Origin: Bolinopsis microptera
Taxonomy: Eukaryota; Ctenophora; Tentaculata; Lobata; Bolinopsidae
Direction of reading: 5' to 3'
DNA length: 64,000 nucleotides
Assembly (NCBI RefSeq): GCF_026151205.1
Contig: NC_087072.1
Span: forward strand, 12,562,169 to 12,626,168
Within the stretch, counting starts at the first letter, position 1; each line of letters begins with the position of its first letter. The translations under genes and the position numbers were made by a program. The notes below the pieces were generated by a model. The model was not told where the DNA came from and did not search any database. It saw nothing but the letters and a program-made list of their open reading frames with translations. Shown one piece after another: positions 31,501 through 42,759 of this stretch.

Positions 31501-33900
31501 TAGATACATTCATTATCAGGCAGCAGATAGGATTTGGATCCGTTACAAGCTATGATAGCTGTATAAAGTAATAATTATAGAATTTAAGTGATTTAAAAGC
31601 TTGGGTTCTATAATAATATAATAATATATAACTATATAATAGACAATAAATGTCAATATATCTGTCCAATGTAACAGTTCAACAATTATAAGATTGAAAG
31701 CCAGAAAATAGGTGCCAAGTTATTCTATATTTTGAACTGATTCCAATAACGTTCAATAACTATAAGAATGTACGCAGAATGATTAAAAAACGGTTGTAAA
31801 ACAAGCGTGTCGTGTCAACTATATATCTAACCTAGTAACCAGTTCCCCCACTATCAGGTAACACAATGTCCCCTACTCAATCAAATATTTACTGAACTTC
31901 TTGTGCAGAAATGCACGCAGGGAATGATTCTTGTAATGTGTAAATAATACCTTATGAACACATAAATGTACATTTACTCTCAGGATACATTTTGTAAATC
32001 CATTGTGTTTATTTTTATTTAATTGATTGATTTGAAAGATTTCAATTTAAAAAACCGTTATGTGGGATGTAGAATGTAGATTGTAGTAGCAGTATACATC
32101 TCGTGATATTTACTGAACTTCTTGTTAAATGTAAACTTGTTCTCGTAGGGCAAATAAAAGAAAAACGTACCGAAATGAAATCTTCAAACTTCTCCTTTTC
32201 CAGCTCATCAGTAGCAAAGTTGGTGCAAATCTCAAAGAAGACTCTGGAAGGAATGGAAGCAATGTCCAGATACTCCTTCAGAAGAGCTCGTATAGTCAGA
32301 GATTTAGGGAGTGGAGCAGGAGGAGCTGATGTAAACTCCAATGTTGAGTCCAGGTTCAGGTTCAGCAGGCTCGCTGCTTCCATCACGTCCTCGTTAGTGT
32401 TTCTAGGGGGATTTAGGGCGTTTTTTCATTATGTTATAATCAGTACACACTAAACAGTACACAGTATAATTTCAGAATTTTTTTTTCTTCATATACTTCA
32501 AATGAACTCATGTTCTAAACATCATTAATGAACTAAATATACATTTGTTGAACTCTTAGAGAGTCTACAACCACCGACCTGGGGTATATCCAAACAACAT
32601 CGCCAGGTTTATACAGGATCCCACTCCCGGTTATATCAAACTCAACCAGCCTAACGTCCTGGAAGTGCTCCTCACTCGTTACCCGTCTTATACCCCTCAT
32701 TACACTGCTGAACGGCTTGTCTTTAGAGCAGGTACCCTCCTTAGAGACCTCCTTAGAGACCTCTTTAGAGACCTCGTTAGAGACCTCCTCATCTGTTTCT
32801 ATCTTGTCAACCTCATCCCCTTTCTCCCCCTGACTGATAGTAAAATTGTACCGTGGAGGTAACATACGATAAGATCTAGAGAGCTGTTTCTGGAGATGGT
32901 TGCCCAGTTTCTGGAACAGTTCCCCCATCCAGACGTAGGATTGGTAGTCTGCTCCTTCAGGGTGCTGCTCGTCAGATAATCCTAGTGTGTACAGTGGCTT
33001 CCCTCCTGCCGAAATGTTGTAGTATTATAATATACGTTCCTACACTACAAGGTTCACTTACTACTCAGAGAAACAACCTACACGGGGAAATCAGTTCCAT
33101 CGATCTAATGTAATTTGTTAAACTGAGCTTGTGCGTGTAGAATGTAGTGGATATTATCTTATTATCGACGCGATGGTAGTTATAACTAACTATTATTATT
33201 AACTTTTTGGATAACAAAGCCAACTTTTCTAAACTAACCTAATCCTTCCATCCGTCTATACAAACGCTTAGCGGTGTAATTAAACTTTGCGTAAGAAGAA
33301 TCTCCGAGACCCAGAACAGAGAAGTTGAGACCGGAAAATGTTTGCGGAGTGAGGTGTTTGGACAAGAGTTGTCTCCAGAAAAGTCTCATGTTTTTAGGCT
33401 CCTCCCCGTCCCCAGTTGTGGAGCACACGAACAGTGCTATTGTCCGCTGAGAAGGTGAGTTACAGTTAAGTACCTTGTTATGTGAGAATATGTGGTGAGT
33501 TACAGTAGCTTGTTGTGTGAGATAGTCTCATGTGATGTAATAGTGTCATGTGATGTAGCCACACACTTACATGCTTCATAATACTACGTAATACACAAGT
33601 GTTTGTTAACGAAACAATGACTTCTAGAACATAACATTATAGTTGAATATATTTTAGAGGACAATTTAAGATATTAGAAGACTTTACGTTAACGTTAAAA
33701 GAAGAATAACTTCTGATTAATCTCCATAACAACCGCTTAAGTTACAACTCACAAACCGATTGAAGGTCCTGAAGAGAGACACTGTTCATGTCAGATAACC
33801 GCACATTCAGCTCTCTGTAAACACATTCCCTGTAGAGATACTCTGCCAGCTCCCGGGCATTACCAGTCTCAGAGCCGTATAACACCACCAGCTCCGACAT
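28523..33900 (-). CDS. NDOR1: NADPH-dependent diflavin oxidoreductase 1 (8 exons, 589 aa)
   Basis: Electron donor to CIAPIN1 in cytosolic iron-sulfur protein assembly (yeast Tah18). Exons: 33753-33900, 33239-33446, 32580-33005, 32171-32402, 29583-29791, 29276-29411, 28831-29098, 28523-28665. All have AG/GT borders; the total of 1770 bases is in frame. FMN domain: YGSETGNA, CSTTGDGEEP, GLGDSSYAKFN. Connecting and FAD domain: HFQDVRLVEFDITGSGILY, EYLDIASIPSRVFFE, RPRRTILEVL, KPRGFSIAS. NADPH domain: IGPGTGCAPFR, FYGCRSEHHDYFF, SRDQERKIYVQHR; it ends in the family's aromatic ETW. Length matches human (597). The linker between FMN and FAD domains carries a short EVSK/EVSN repeat. Intron 4 contains a receptor gene on the same strand. 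Confidence 0.96.
29810..29975 (-). repeat. (TCTTATCTCC)n minisatellite forming an intron 3' end
   Basis: About 16 units of a 10-base repeat (gaggagataa on the plus strand) lying directly before the acceptor of NDOR1 exon 5. On the transcript it is a pyrimidine-rich stretch running into CCCCTCAG, so the repeat itself supplies the polypyrimidine tract. Confidence 0.85.
30458..31513 (-). CDS. Orphan 7TM receptor, rhodopsin-like, intronless
   Basis: 351 residues with seven hydrophobic segments. N-terminal MNVSND offers an N-glycosylation site. TM2 has GIALSDILAA (the LAxxD signature as ALSD). The end of TM3 reads VHVIDPFRR in place of DRY. TM6 is FICHISFVIVMM; TM7 is INAAVYPIILITRKPELRQR, a variant of NPxxY followed by the helix-8 basic stretch. 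This supports a class A-type receptor with divergent motifs; the ligand is unknown. A CAP-GCxxxxxRC-like pair of cysteines in loop 2 could form the usual disulfide. The gene is unspliced and lies wholly within NDOR1 intron 4 on the same strand, so it needs its own promoter; none was recognised. Confidence 0.85.
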   Translation of the reverse strand: MNVSNDEQDQLLAFKGAIYQLSPLTITLSLVVISHSTIILADYFKDRAKFVPSLFMGIALSDILAAQGQLIVSVISILVFNGVVSEEVLYRSLYYYMATGLPGYSCSRLFNIALSLTLTVHVIDPFRRLNTPRLKKTTMILAATITFLHLSDIAFFNIADLKYNIQKILSTPYLDLMKFFDIPGGFTAALLFCAPYHGGGIQDSRCYNSGLQLNGYTVLAAFLLDHILPPLLILVSMVLQVVYLKRALPDTTSSLANTGRHACITIVLVSLTFFICHISFVIVMMIGSLVYRYLILPSAIRQGNMLGLTEFSLPLINAAVYPIILITRKPELRQRYINLYRRVRSCFVQEE

Positions 33901-34710
33901 AGTTACCGGCCACTGGCTACAGTGAGTGCCCTTATTTGGTGCCTGGCTACAGAGTGCCCTTATTTGGTCCTCATCGGGGGTTGGGGTGGATCATGTCCCA
34001 ATCATCTTATCCTGCTAACATAACGGGGAATCAGAATTTTACAAGAATCGAGTTATGGTAATTAAGAGATCTAAGAGAGTAGAAAATTCGATTTTTTATT
34101 TGATAAAAATAATGCGAGTAGAGTAATACACTGCGTTAAGTTGGATAAAAATGTAAGTTCAATAACATCTAAATGTAGTATCAAATTACTCAATCTAAAC
34201 AATTATCATCCTGACATTAACCAAAAAATAATCTCATTGAGATGTTTTAAAAAGTTAAATTAATGTCCGCAGAATTGAAAAAAACTAATTTCCAACTCAT
34301 AAAAACTTATTTGTGTGAACCACTCTCTACAATTTCAACAAAATCCACTGAAACAAAAAAGCATTACAGTAACGTATTGTAGGAATACAAATATCTATCA
34401 TCTAAGAAATGTAAAAATCTATAGTCTAATCTGTGTTATTTAAATATTTACATCAAATTAAGGCCAGGGCTTGATGCGCCCAATCAGTTGAATCAAACCA
34501 TACAACAATCTGACAGAAAACTCGTCAGTTTTTTAGTGATGGCTATTTATTCCGAAGTGCAACGCTTTTCTTCAAATCAATGTGAACATTATGACTTTGC
34601 TTGCTCCTTCAATTTATTTGCATGGTTTGACACCACAATTCAGGACCTCAACCCATCTAATCAATCAATGTTTGACAGTTTGACCGAGCAACACTCCCGG
34701 GTGCACAACC
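33901..34710. other. Intergenic region between NDOR1 and KATNBL1
   Basis: AT-rich. A short direct repeat (tggctacagagtgcccttatttggt) occurs twice around 33910-33965, just upstream of the NDOR1 start. No gene recognised. Confidence 0.5.
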
Positions 34711-35735
34711 TCACAACTTCTCGAGCAGAGCATATGCAGCAGTGGCCTCCTTGTTGACCTCAGGACTCTTGCAAGAAGTGAGTTGTCTGACCCGTTCCAC
34801 AGTGGTTACCAGTATCATGTACAGACTCTCCAAGTTACCTGACTGACAACTGGTCAGGTGGTTCCGGGACATCTGGAGCAGCTGGTCCCAGAACCTCTCC
34901 AGCAGTGACTGTACCTGAGGAGAGGGAGATACATTCCAGCTAATCCATACTTGAAACATAAATACAAACTAGATACATACAAATTATTAATTATATCGAA
35001 GACTCTACAACAAAGCCGCCTGAAATTATTAGAAATATCTTAGAATAAAACATTGGGATGAGATTAGTACGAAATAGCCCCCCCCCCGCCCCCCCCCCCC
35101 CCCCATTCTACAACATACCATAACGAGAGCAATGTGAAGGTGCCCCCCCCCCCCCCCCCTACATTCTACAACATACCATAACGAGAGCAATGTGAAGGTG
35201 CCCCCCCCCCCCTGCATTCTACAACATACCATAACGAGAGCAATGTGAAGGTGCTCGTCTCTGTCACTGTGCAGGAACCTCAGAACTACAGGCATAAACT
35301 CCTGACAAGCTCCCATACTGACCGGCTGACTGGACTTCTCCCCTTTCCGTACACGCCCTGTTGTGGAGAGATTATCAGCGCGCAATATTCCGTCCAGGCC
35401 CTTCACACTTTGTTTCTGTCTGGTTCTAATATACCGTTACAATAATGACTTTGATATATAGAACTTTACTTTTAGAATATGGCTGCACCGAATTGAAGTC
35501 AAACCCAAAATAAGAAGAGAAAGAAATGTTCGACTAAAAGCTAACCAATTATCCAAGGGAAGACATCGTAAGAGAGCCCATCGTCATTAACCCTCAGTAT
35601 ATGGTCCATGAATTGGTTCATATCTTTGTGCCACAAAGTGCGTGCTGCACGCAGTTGGATCAGCCGTCTGCTCAGTTTATTTGCTATTTCTGGATGTTGA
35701 ACAGCAATGTTCGTAGATTGGTCATTATAATTCAT
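34711..35735 (-). CDS. KATNBL1: KATNBL1-like katanin con80-domain protein
   Basis: Small protein made almost entirely of the con80 domain, which in katanin p80 and KATNBL1 binds the p60 microtubule-severing ATPase. Exons: 35546-35735 (starts MNYNDQSTN), about 35230-35425, and 34711-34914. Family pattern: RRLIQLRAARTLWHKDMNQF, ILRVNDDGLSYDVFPWI, VKGLDG, CQEFMPVVLRFLHSDRDEHL, LVMVQSLLERFWDQL. It matches KATNBL1 better than KATNB1, which has N-terminal WD40 repeats absent here. Junction 2-3 is in phase. Junction 1-2 does not fit: donor ATTG|GTTAGC leaves one base, while the next frame needs two, so a missed mini-exon, another acceptor or a frame error is possible. The human protein is about 300 aa; an N-terminal exon may be missing. 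The exon 2 end is triplicated. Confidence 0.75.
35079..35242 (-). repeat. Three tandem copies of KATNBL1 exon 2 end plus donor, with poly-C/G spacers
   Basis: On the minus strand, caccttcacattgctctcgt, then TATG|GTATGTTGTAGAATG and a G run of 12-17 bases, occurs three times. The copy attached to the exon is at 35230; two donor-bearing decoys follow in the intron. The G-run lengths differ between units. Confidence 0.85.
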
Positions 35736-36130
35736 CCTTCAACACTTTAATTGGTTTAGCAATAGGCATTATATTATTCATTACAAATTATCAACAATAC
35801 ATTTTTGGATGTTAGGCTAAACTTTTGAAGGTAATCAATACAACTCCAAAGTTATCTATTTTCTTGATTAAAGATAGAATGTACTGTAAGGTCTTGTTGC
35901 CTCAATGATCACGACTCAATACATATCAAGGGATTAAATACTTTAAATATCAGGTACATGTTATAATTTGACAAACTTGAAATGATAAAGATACATAATT
36001 AATTAATTACATAATTAACTGTCGAGATGAACTTCAATAACGTGTCAAACAACACCGATTATTGCTATGAATATTATTCATAGAATAAGATTAAATTGAA
36101 TCGCAAAGTCTCTGCTGGAATCAATCATTG

Positions 36131-39100
36131 TCAATATCCAACATTTGAGATGAATTCCTCATTGTCAATATCCAACATTTGAGAGGATTTCTTCTTGAAG
36201 AGGATGTCCTCGCATATCTTACATCTCTGATCCATATCTCTGAGGCAGATTCGACAGTACATAGTGTCACATTTGCTGCATCTGAAGGTAGATAGACATA
36301 CAGAAATGTACTAAGATAGAAGTCAAAGTGGGTATATCTTATTGTTTCTAACTTATTATCTGAGGCCAGGGGGAACTGCACTACCCGGCCTTCCCACCGT
36401 GATGGTATAATATTGGTTATTGCATTAAATGCATATAATGCTATCAAATACTAAATATCTGCATGATCTAAGCAATTATTCATAATTTCAACTGAAGAAA
36501 CCAGAAAATAATTATCTTCAGAATCGCTGTAAAACATGAGAAACAGAGAGATAACTTTAATTTAATACTTACTCTTCCAGTAAATCATTCCTATTACAAA
36601 CAGCACATGCAGTCTCGAATAGCCAAGGGAATATTCTCTGCATCTTGTTCCTCTCTGAAACTTTAGCAAACAATGTCTCAGCTTCATGCTTAGAGTCGTA
36701 AGCTCTACTTTTTAATATTTTGTTGTGCAACAATTCAACTCTGCGTCTTCTGATGACTGGATTGAAACTGAAAACACAAACAATTAAAATAATTAATTAA
36801 TTACGGAGAACTAGATCGTAACGATCAGCATTATATTAAATAACTTAATCAGTTAACTAGCAATTAGAATAACTTCCTCTTAATTATGACAGCTATGGTG
36901 AATATTTTTATTTTTATTTTCATCAATTATAAAAAATACCTGTCACACAAGGTATGTCTGAGTCTGAGGAAGTATATTTGTGTCAGGGATATGAGTAGAA
37001 TGATGCCTCCCAGCCAGAAGTGATAAGCTGTCTGAGAATGAGGTGCTAAGGGCTCCTTGAAACATGACTCAGTGTCAAACAGCAGGTGTATTCTGGATGT
37101 GTTAGTTGAAATTGCATCTATCTTATTCAGATCTGGAAAGCAGATTAATCTTTACAATAAGACCAATAATTTGTACACACAAACTCAAATTATCATTCGA
37201 ACGACGCCTATACTTATAGAATATAGACGTGAACAATAATAGTATAATAACAAATTAAAGTTTAAGAAAACCTCTAGATTAAGATTTAAAACTTATACCT
37301 ACGGGTATATGGCCCCCAGAATATAGGTGGCCCCCAAAATATAGGTCATGTTAGTGGATACAGTTCTAACCAAGATAAGCGATACTCTTGGGATCTGTTA
37401 CTGCTAGGTTGGAGTAAAACATGTAACTTATGTTTCTGGATAAAAATTTTGGACCTACATGAGGTATTTTGGTATATTTGGTCATGACAGCGAAAGATTT
37501 AAACGATGTTGTCATTTTCTAGAGGGGTAAATATGGCGAAAAATTGTCATGACAAAAATCTGTCCAACACATGCCATTAAGACTACTGGTATGAGTATAA
37601 GTATTATTTTAAGCTATCTTTTCATCGAGACATCTGCAAACTGACAATTTGGAAAAAAGTTATGGCCACCACAATTTTACGGGCCCCCAGAATATAGGTC
37701 TATACGACCCCCAGAATATAGGTTGGTCAAAAACCCTGAACATGCCCAAAACCATGCTTTGGGATGCTCTACTTGTAGCTACTAGTCTCGTGAACCCACA
37801 TATCAAGTTTTATCAAAATTGGATAAAAATTGGCCGAGTTATGGGATAAAAACAAAAACCATATGCCCATATTTGGGCATACGCACCAAATTTGATCGAT
37901 TTTGGTCCATAAATTGGTCAAATATCAATATTTTTGAATGAAACCAACTTTATATGGAAGGTAAGCATATATTACACATTCTCTATGATTATCAGCTCAA
38001 TATCTACCTAACTGTGGATTCTGTGTTCAAATAATCGCAAAAAATGAACAAAATCGCCCATATCTCAAACTGACTTCGCTCAAAACAATAGAACTCAATA
38101 GGGTTTCAATATTTTCACATGAAATTTTCATAATCAACGTAGAATTGTCTCATGACCTTAAGTTTTGGGACAGAATTTTGAGTTAGGCCTTTAAAAAAAT
38201 TTGGCGGCCAAAAATGTCTGATTTACAGTCATTGAGGTGCACATTGTATTGATACAGATAAAAACAGCCCCCCCTCAATCATATCTAGGGACACTCCTTC
38301 AATCTTATTTAAGTATTTAGTTAAGATCCCTACTAAATGAGTGCATGAAAACTTTTTAACAAGTAAAATTAAAGATTTTACTCATTACGGGTATATGGCC
38401 CCCAGAATATAGGTTTTTAAAAAAAAATAGCGACCAAGATTCTGCATTTTCTCTGTCACCCTGAGCATTAAGGAATGTGGGGTAGTGATGAGAAACAGTT
38501 AAAGAACATATGCTGAAGAGATGGCATCATCAAAATGTATGAAGGTGGAGTATTTGAGGACGATTTTTGCATACCTATATTCTGGGGGCCGTAGTTTTTG
38601 ATTTTTTGCTATTAAGTATACTCTAAACCATTTCAATTTAGTATCTGGAGCCATTGGCATCATCAATACAGTCTCAGCAACATATTCTGACTGCATATAA
38701 CTGTCTGTGACAATTTTAGAACAACTTAGGAACAGATGTTTGGACCTATATTCTGGGGGCCCTTTTAAAAAATGGTATTTTTACAGGTGAAAAAAAAGTA
38801 CACTTAAAAACCTAATAATTATTTTCAACTACCCAAGAAACATTTAAAGGGTTACTATGTACATATTTACAGCCCTAAACATGCTTAGAAGTAGTTTTAA
38901 CACCTGTTTCTAAGTGCTCAAAAAAAGACCTATATTCTGGGGGTCATATACCCGTACTCAGCAGTGTTTAATCTAGTTATCCCAGAAACAATCATGATAA
39001 AAGTAAGGACTGCTAGTAACCTTTGACATCAATAAAGTGTTCCACTCTGATAGGCCCATACTGATGCATTATGTGTATCATAAACTGTAACATCTTATCT

Positions 39101-42100
39101 CCTCCTTCGATCACTGCTATCAAAATAAGGAAAGCTATAGCTTTCAACGAGCCTCTAGTCGCTACAAAACTGAAAAACAATGATTTTTATATAATTATAG
39201 ATAAATTGTGACATTATGCCGTTTGTTTTGAACTTTTAGTCGAGAAAATATTAATTTTTGCTGAACTGTCATTTAAAAGTAATTCAGTGATCTACATCGC
39301 AATATGAATAAAGAAAGGGCAACAAAAAAGTAACAACAAAATCACTCACTACTCTTCAGGTGACATAGTTAGTTGACCCATCTGTATGTATTTTGCACCA
39401 TCACTTTGCTTCATAGGAAAAATAGAACTTTCAGCCAGCCTGTCGTATTTGATAAGAAATCTGCCAATGTAATGGTTATCAAAGGAGGAGTCACTTTTGT
39501 AAGTGCTCATGTAACCATAGGTTTTCCAATAAACTAGTATCAGAGATATGAGTTTCAAGTAGTCAGATATTTCAATAATGGTGAAGGGTGTGAAGGAGAA
39601 ACGGTTTGTAAGACGCTGCTCCAATTCTACTGCCGCTTCCTTTGCACTTCGAACTTCGACAATTTTCCGATCAAAAGTCATGTTAGCATCTATTTCAATC
39701 CAGGCGTTTTTCTTGATGGTTTCTTCCAAATAGTAGAATTTTTTGAGAATGATGCTGGTGATAAAGTGGGTGACAAGCTTTGGCACATTGCAGAGGTATG
39801 CAATGGAATTAAAGATTATATCACAAATGGGTCGCATTACAATACTGAAGGCATCTTTGAAGAAGCAGAGAATTTTCTGAAAGATGTTTCTCCTTGTCCT
39901 GACGTGAAACACTTTTCCAGTGTGAAGTGTCTCTGAATGAGGATGTGAATTGTAGCGGGACTTGTTCTGATAGTACACATGGTGAGGTGTAGTGTCTTCC
40001 AGCTCAGCATCTTCACTAGTCATCTCATTGATTTCCTCATCTAAGGTATTAGAATAAGGTGCTTTTGGAGTAACAGGTTTATTTTCCATGTAATCAGAAT
40101 GAGAGCTGTTTGCAAAGTACTTCAATCGGTATGAGGGAGTTCCAGTTACCAGAGTCAGCTTAGGATTTGTCTCATTACTTTGTCCTGCTACTGGTAGGTA
40201 AGGTTCATCAGATTTTGTCGAGGTTTTGTAACTGTAAGATCTGGCAGATTTCCTCGTGATGAAAGCATCTCTCAATGGCTTATATTCAGTAAAGTTGTGT
40301 GAAGTAGGTGGCAAATAATTGAGCTGTAAATTATTAACTGACCGCTTCTTTTCTTTGCCACATTTTTTGAATGCATCAAAGCACTTTTTGTTCAGTTTTT
40401 TCATCGTTGCTTCACACTTATCACTAAATTCGTTGATCTTTCTGGCGATATTTAGCAGAAATGCATGCTTTTTTTCAATCTTATCCTTTAATTCCTGAAG
40501 GTTTTGTTGAATATTATCCATCTTTTGTTTTGCTTTATCCTTAACTTGAACAACATGATCATGCAATCGTTGGTATCTCTCTTCGACAGCATCCGTCAAA
40601 ACATCACTCATGTTTTTAGCTTTTTCAGCAATACAGTTCATCTGGGACGTTATTAACCCTGGATAAATTGATTAATTTAGCCAACTTTTAAATGACAATA
40701 GCAGTGAAAATTTTCAACAATTTTAAATTTAATGAACCATAATTAGTAAAACTTAATTAGTAAAACTTAACTAGATTTGTTACGAAATGAAGTCTGATCA
40801 GTTAAATGCTAAAGAATTGATGAAACTACTGTACTTGTGTTATTGCGCATGTTAGCTGCAGGACCATTTAGAAGAGAGGTCATCAGCATAACCAAAACAA
40901 CCCGTCTGCCATGGCGTGATGCAATTATTGGCAGCAACAATAGACAGAAACAATGTATTTTACGATTCCATATACTCAGCAAAACTGTAAAATTTAAATC
41001 CATGATAAAGTAAAGTAAAGTAAGTAAATAATAAATTATAACAGTTCAAGCCAAAATGGTGTTTAAATCAAATTGATGGTACATTCCAACACCAATTTTG
41101 TGCGTGGTCAGAAACAATACATTATGAGAATGGGAATTATGACCAACTGTTTCAAGCATGTTCTTACCAGTAACCACTGCAAGTATGATAGATGCTATGT
41201 TAAGGTAGCTTTGATGATCTGGTGAAACTGGAATGATCAAACTGATGAAATATCCCTACAAGTACAAGTTGTGAATATTGATGGATTACAATTATAAGAA
41301 AGTAATAATGTATTATAATACATAAATATTGTGATTGATCATGAATGATTGAAATGCATTCTTCTTCCGAATAATTGCACATGTAAGTAATGGTGTAAAT
41401 TCTTTAATATGAATGGAAGCTATCATGGTGTAGTGTGATGATATTTTAAAGGCCAATTAAAGGATAACAACGATAAAATTGATCTATTGATAACCAACCT
41501 GACAAGCTGCAGAGAACAAATTTAAGAAATGATAATGAACATTTAGTTTTATCATTTTTCTTATCCAAGAAATCTTCTTACACATCTTGTACAGTCTTGT
41601 TCTCCAAAACCAACCAAACAGAAACTGGAATAAAAATCATGTTATACAGAAATATTCAATTTTTATCTTCATTCAAATATGTAATTAGGTTGTTATAATA
41701 GTTCATAATTCAACGAATAACAAAAGGAATAGAAAATGCAAGTATAGCTAGAAAAGTATACTCACAAAAAATATGACAAAGTTGATCAGACCTCCCAGAG
41801 CTGTGAAGAATGTATCTTTAATAAACCTGTACAGGTCATAGATCTTTAAGAAACCGTACAGAGGGACACATATCAGGGATAAAAGTCTCACATACCACCT
41901 GTCTACCAACTCAACATCACTGTTAGATTCCACTATCTGGAATAAACAACTGTAAGCTGAAAAGTTGTCAACATTCTGGCCTTCAGTAGCCTTTTTAGTT
42001 GTGTTTTATGGGAGATGAATTCCTCTAGTTTATATCATTATCATCTGCACAATAAGCATCCATCTGCAACTATGTTGCCTTCTTGTACAAGTAATACACT

Positions 42101-42207
42101 GTCTTCATTCACACAATAAACCTTTTTATATATACCTTTATCTTCGATGAGTAGGATCTATGTGGTAGCCGTTCATATTTTAAGGAATCAATGCTGCTTT
42201 CCTTCAT
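36131..42207 (-). CDS. DCST1: DC-STAMP-domain protein, DCST1-like (10 exons, 867 aa)
   Basis: Multi-pass membrane protein of the DC-STAMP/DCST family (sneaky, SPE-42/49), required for sperm-egg interaction. Exons: 42136-42207, 41766-41936, 41499-41624, 41168-41255, 40835-40984, 39350-40658, 39021-39169, 36940-37132, 36573-36767, 36131-36281. Phases all join; 2604 bases. N-terminal exons carry hydrophobic segments (GLINFVIFF, ISLIIPV, GRRVVLVMLMTSLLNGPAAN). Exon 6 holds a long charged helical loop, then the DC-STAMP region with FDNHYIGRFLIKYDRL and FPMKQSDGAKYIQMGQL. The tail is RING-like, with cysteine pairs in CAVCNRND, CSKCDTMYCRICLRD and CKICED. DCST1 rather than DCST2 is a judgement. The last codons were altered by a 34 bp duplication. 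Confidence 0.88.
37300..38956. mobile_element. 1.66 kb TA-flanked element with 29 bp inverted ends, in DCST1 intron 7
   Basis: The left end TACGGGTATATGGCCCCC continues as agaatataggt. The right end is its inverse with a single mismatch. TA at each extreme is consistent with a Tc1/mariner-type target. The end motif cccccagaatataggt recurs inside at least five more times in both orientations (about 37330, 37684, 37708, 38398, 38577, 38745), one with the full gggtatatgg extension. No transposase frame. It makes up most of the 1.9 kb intron. Confidence 0.7.
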
Positions 42208-42759
42208 GATCTAGTAAGGGCTTAATTTGTATGTTGGTTTTTCATTTAAATTTGTTTTCATTCCATGCCGCGCCATTATGAAACCTAGGATCATTGTGCA
42301 GAGTTCGTTAATTAAATAAAATTTGTTAATCGAATGGGTTATGATAACAAAATCAAAGATGATGATAACAAAATAACATCATGGTACAGTAAAAAAGAAC
42401 ATCCACAAAAAAATATCCACAATTAATTCATTTTAAAGATCAGCTGAGAGTTCAACTTAGCATGCTTGCTACTATGCCTGCAGCCGACAAATTAAAAACA
42501 TTAGTTATTTAAAAACAATTATTGGTGCAATGCAACGGTGGCCAAATGTGGCAGGAAGTTATCAAACTCAAATTCAAATTATGCAAGCTATTAGAGCCAC
42601 GTGTTGTACACCTAGCAAAATATTTAAATATCAAGAATGGTTACCGTAGAACTAGATTTAAATACATGTAAAGAATGATGTATCCATACCCACTAAAATA
42701 TAAGCAGGATACAAGATCTTAGATAAAGCAAGTCTAAATTTAATTCTGTAACTTTTAAG
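42208..42759. other. Upstream region of DCST1, no gene seen
   Basis: AT-rich flank; presumably contains the DCST1 promoter. No TATA or other site stands out. Confidence 0.4.
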
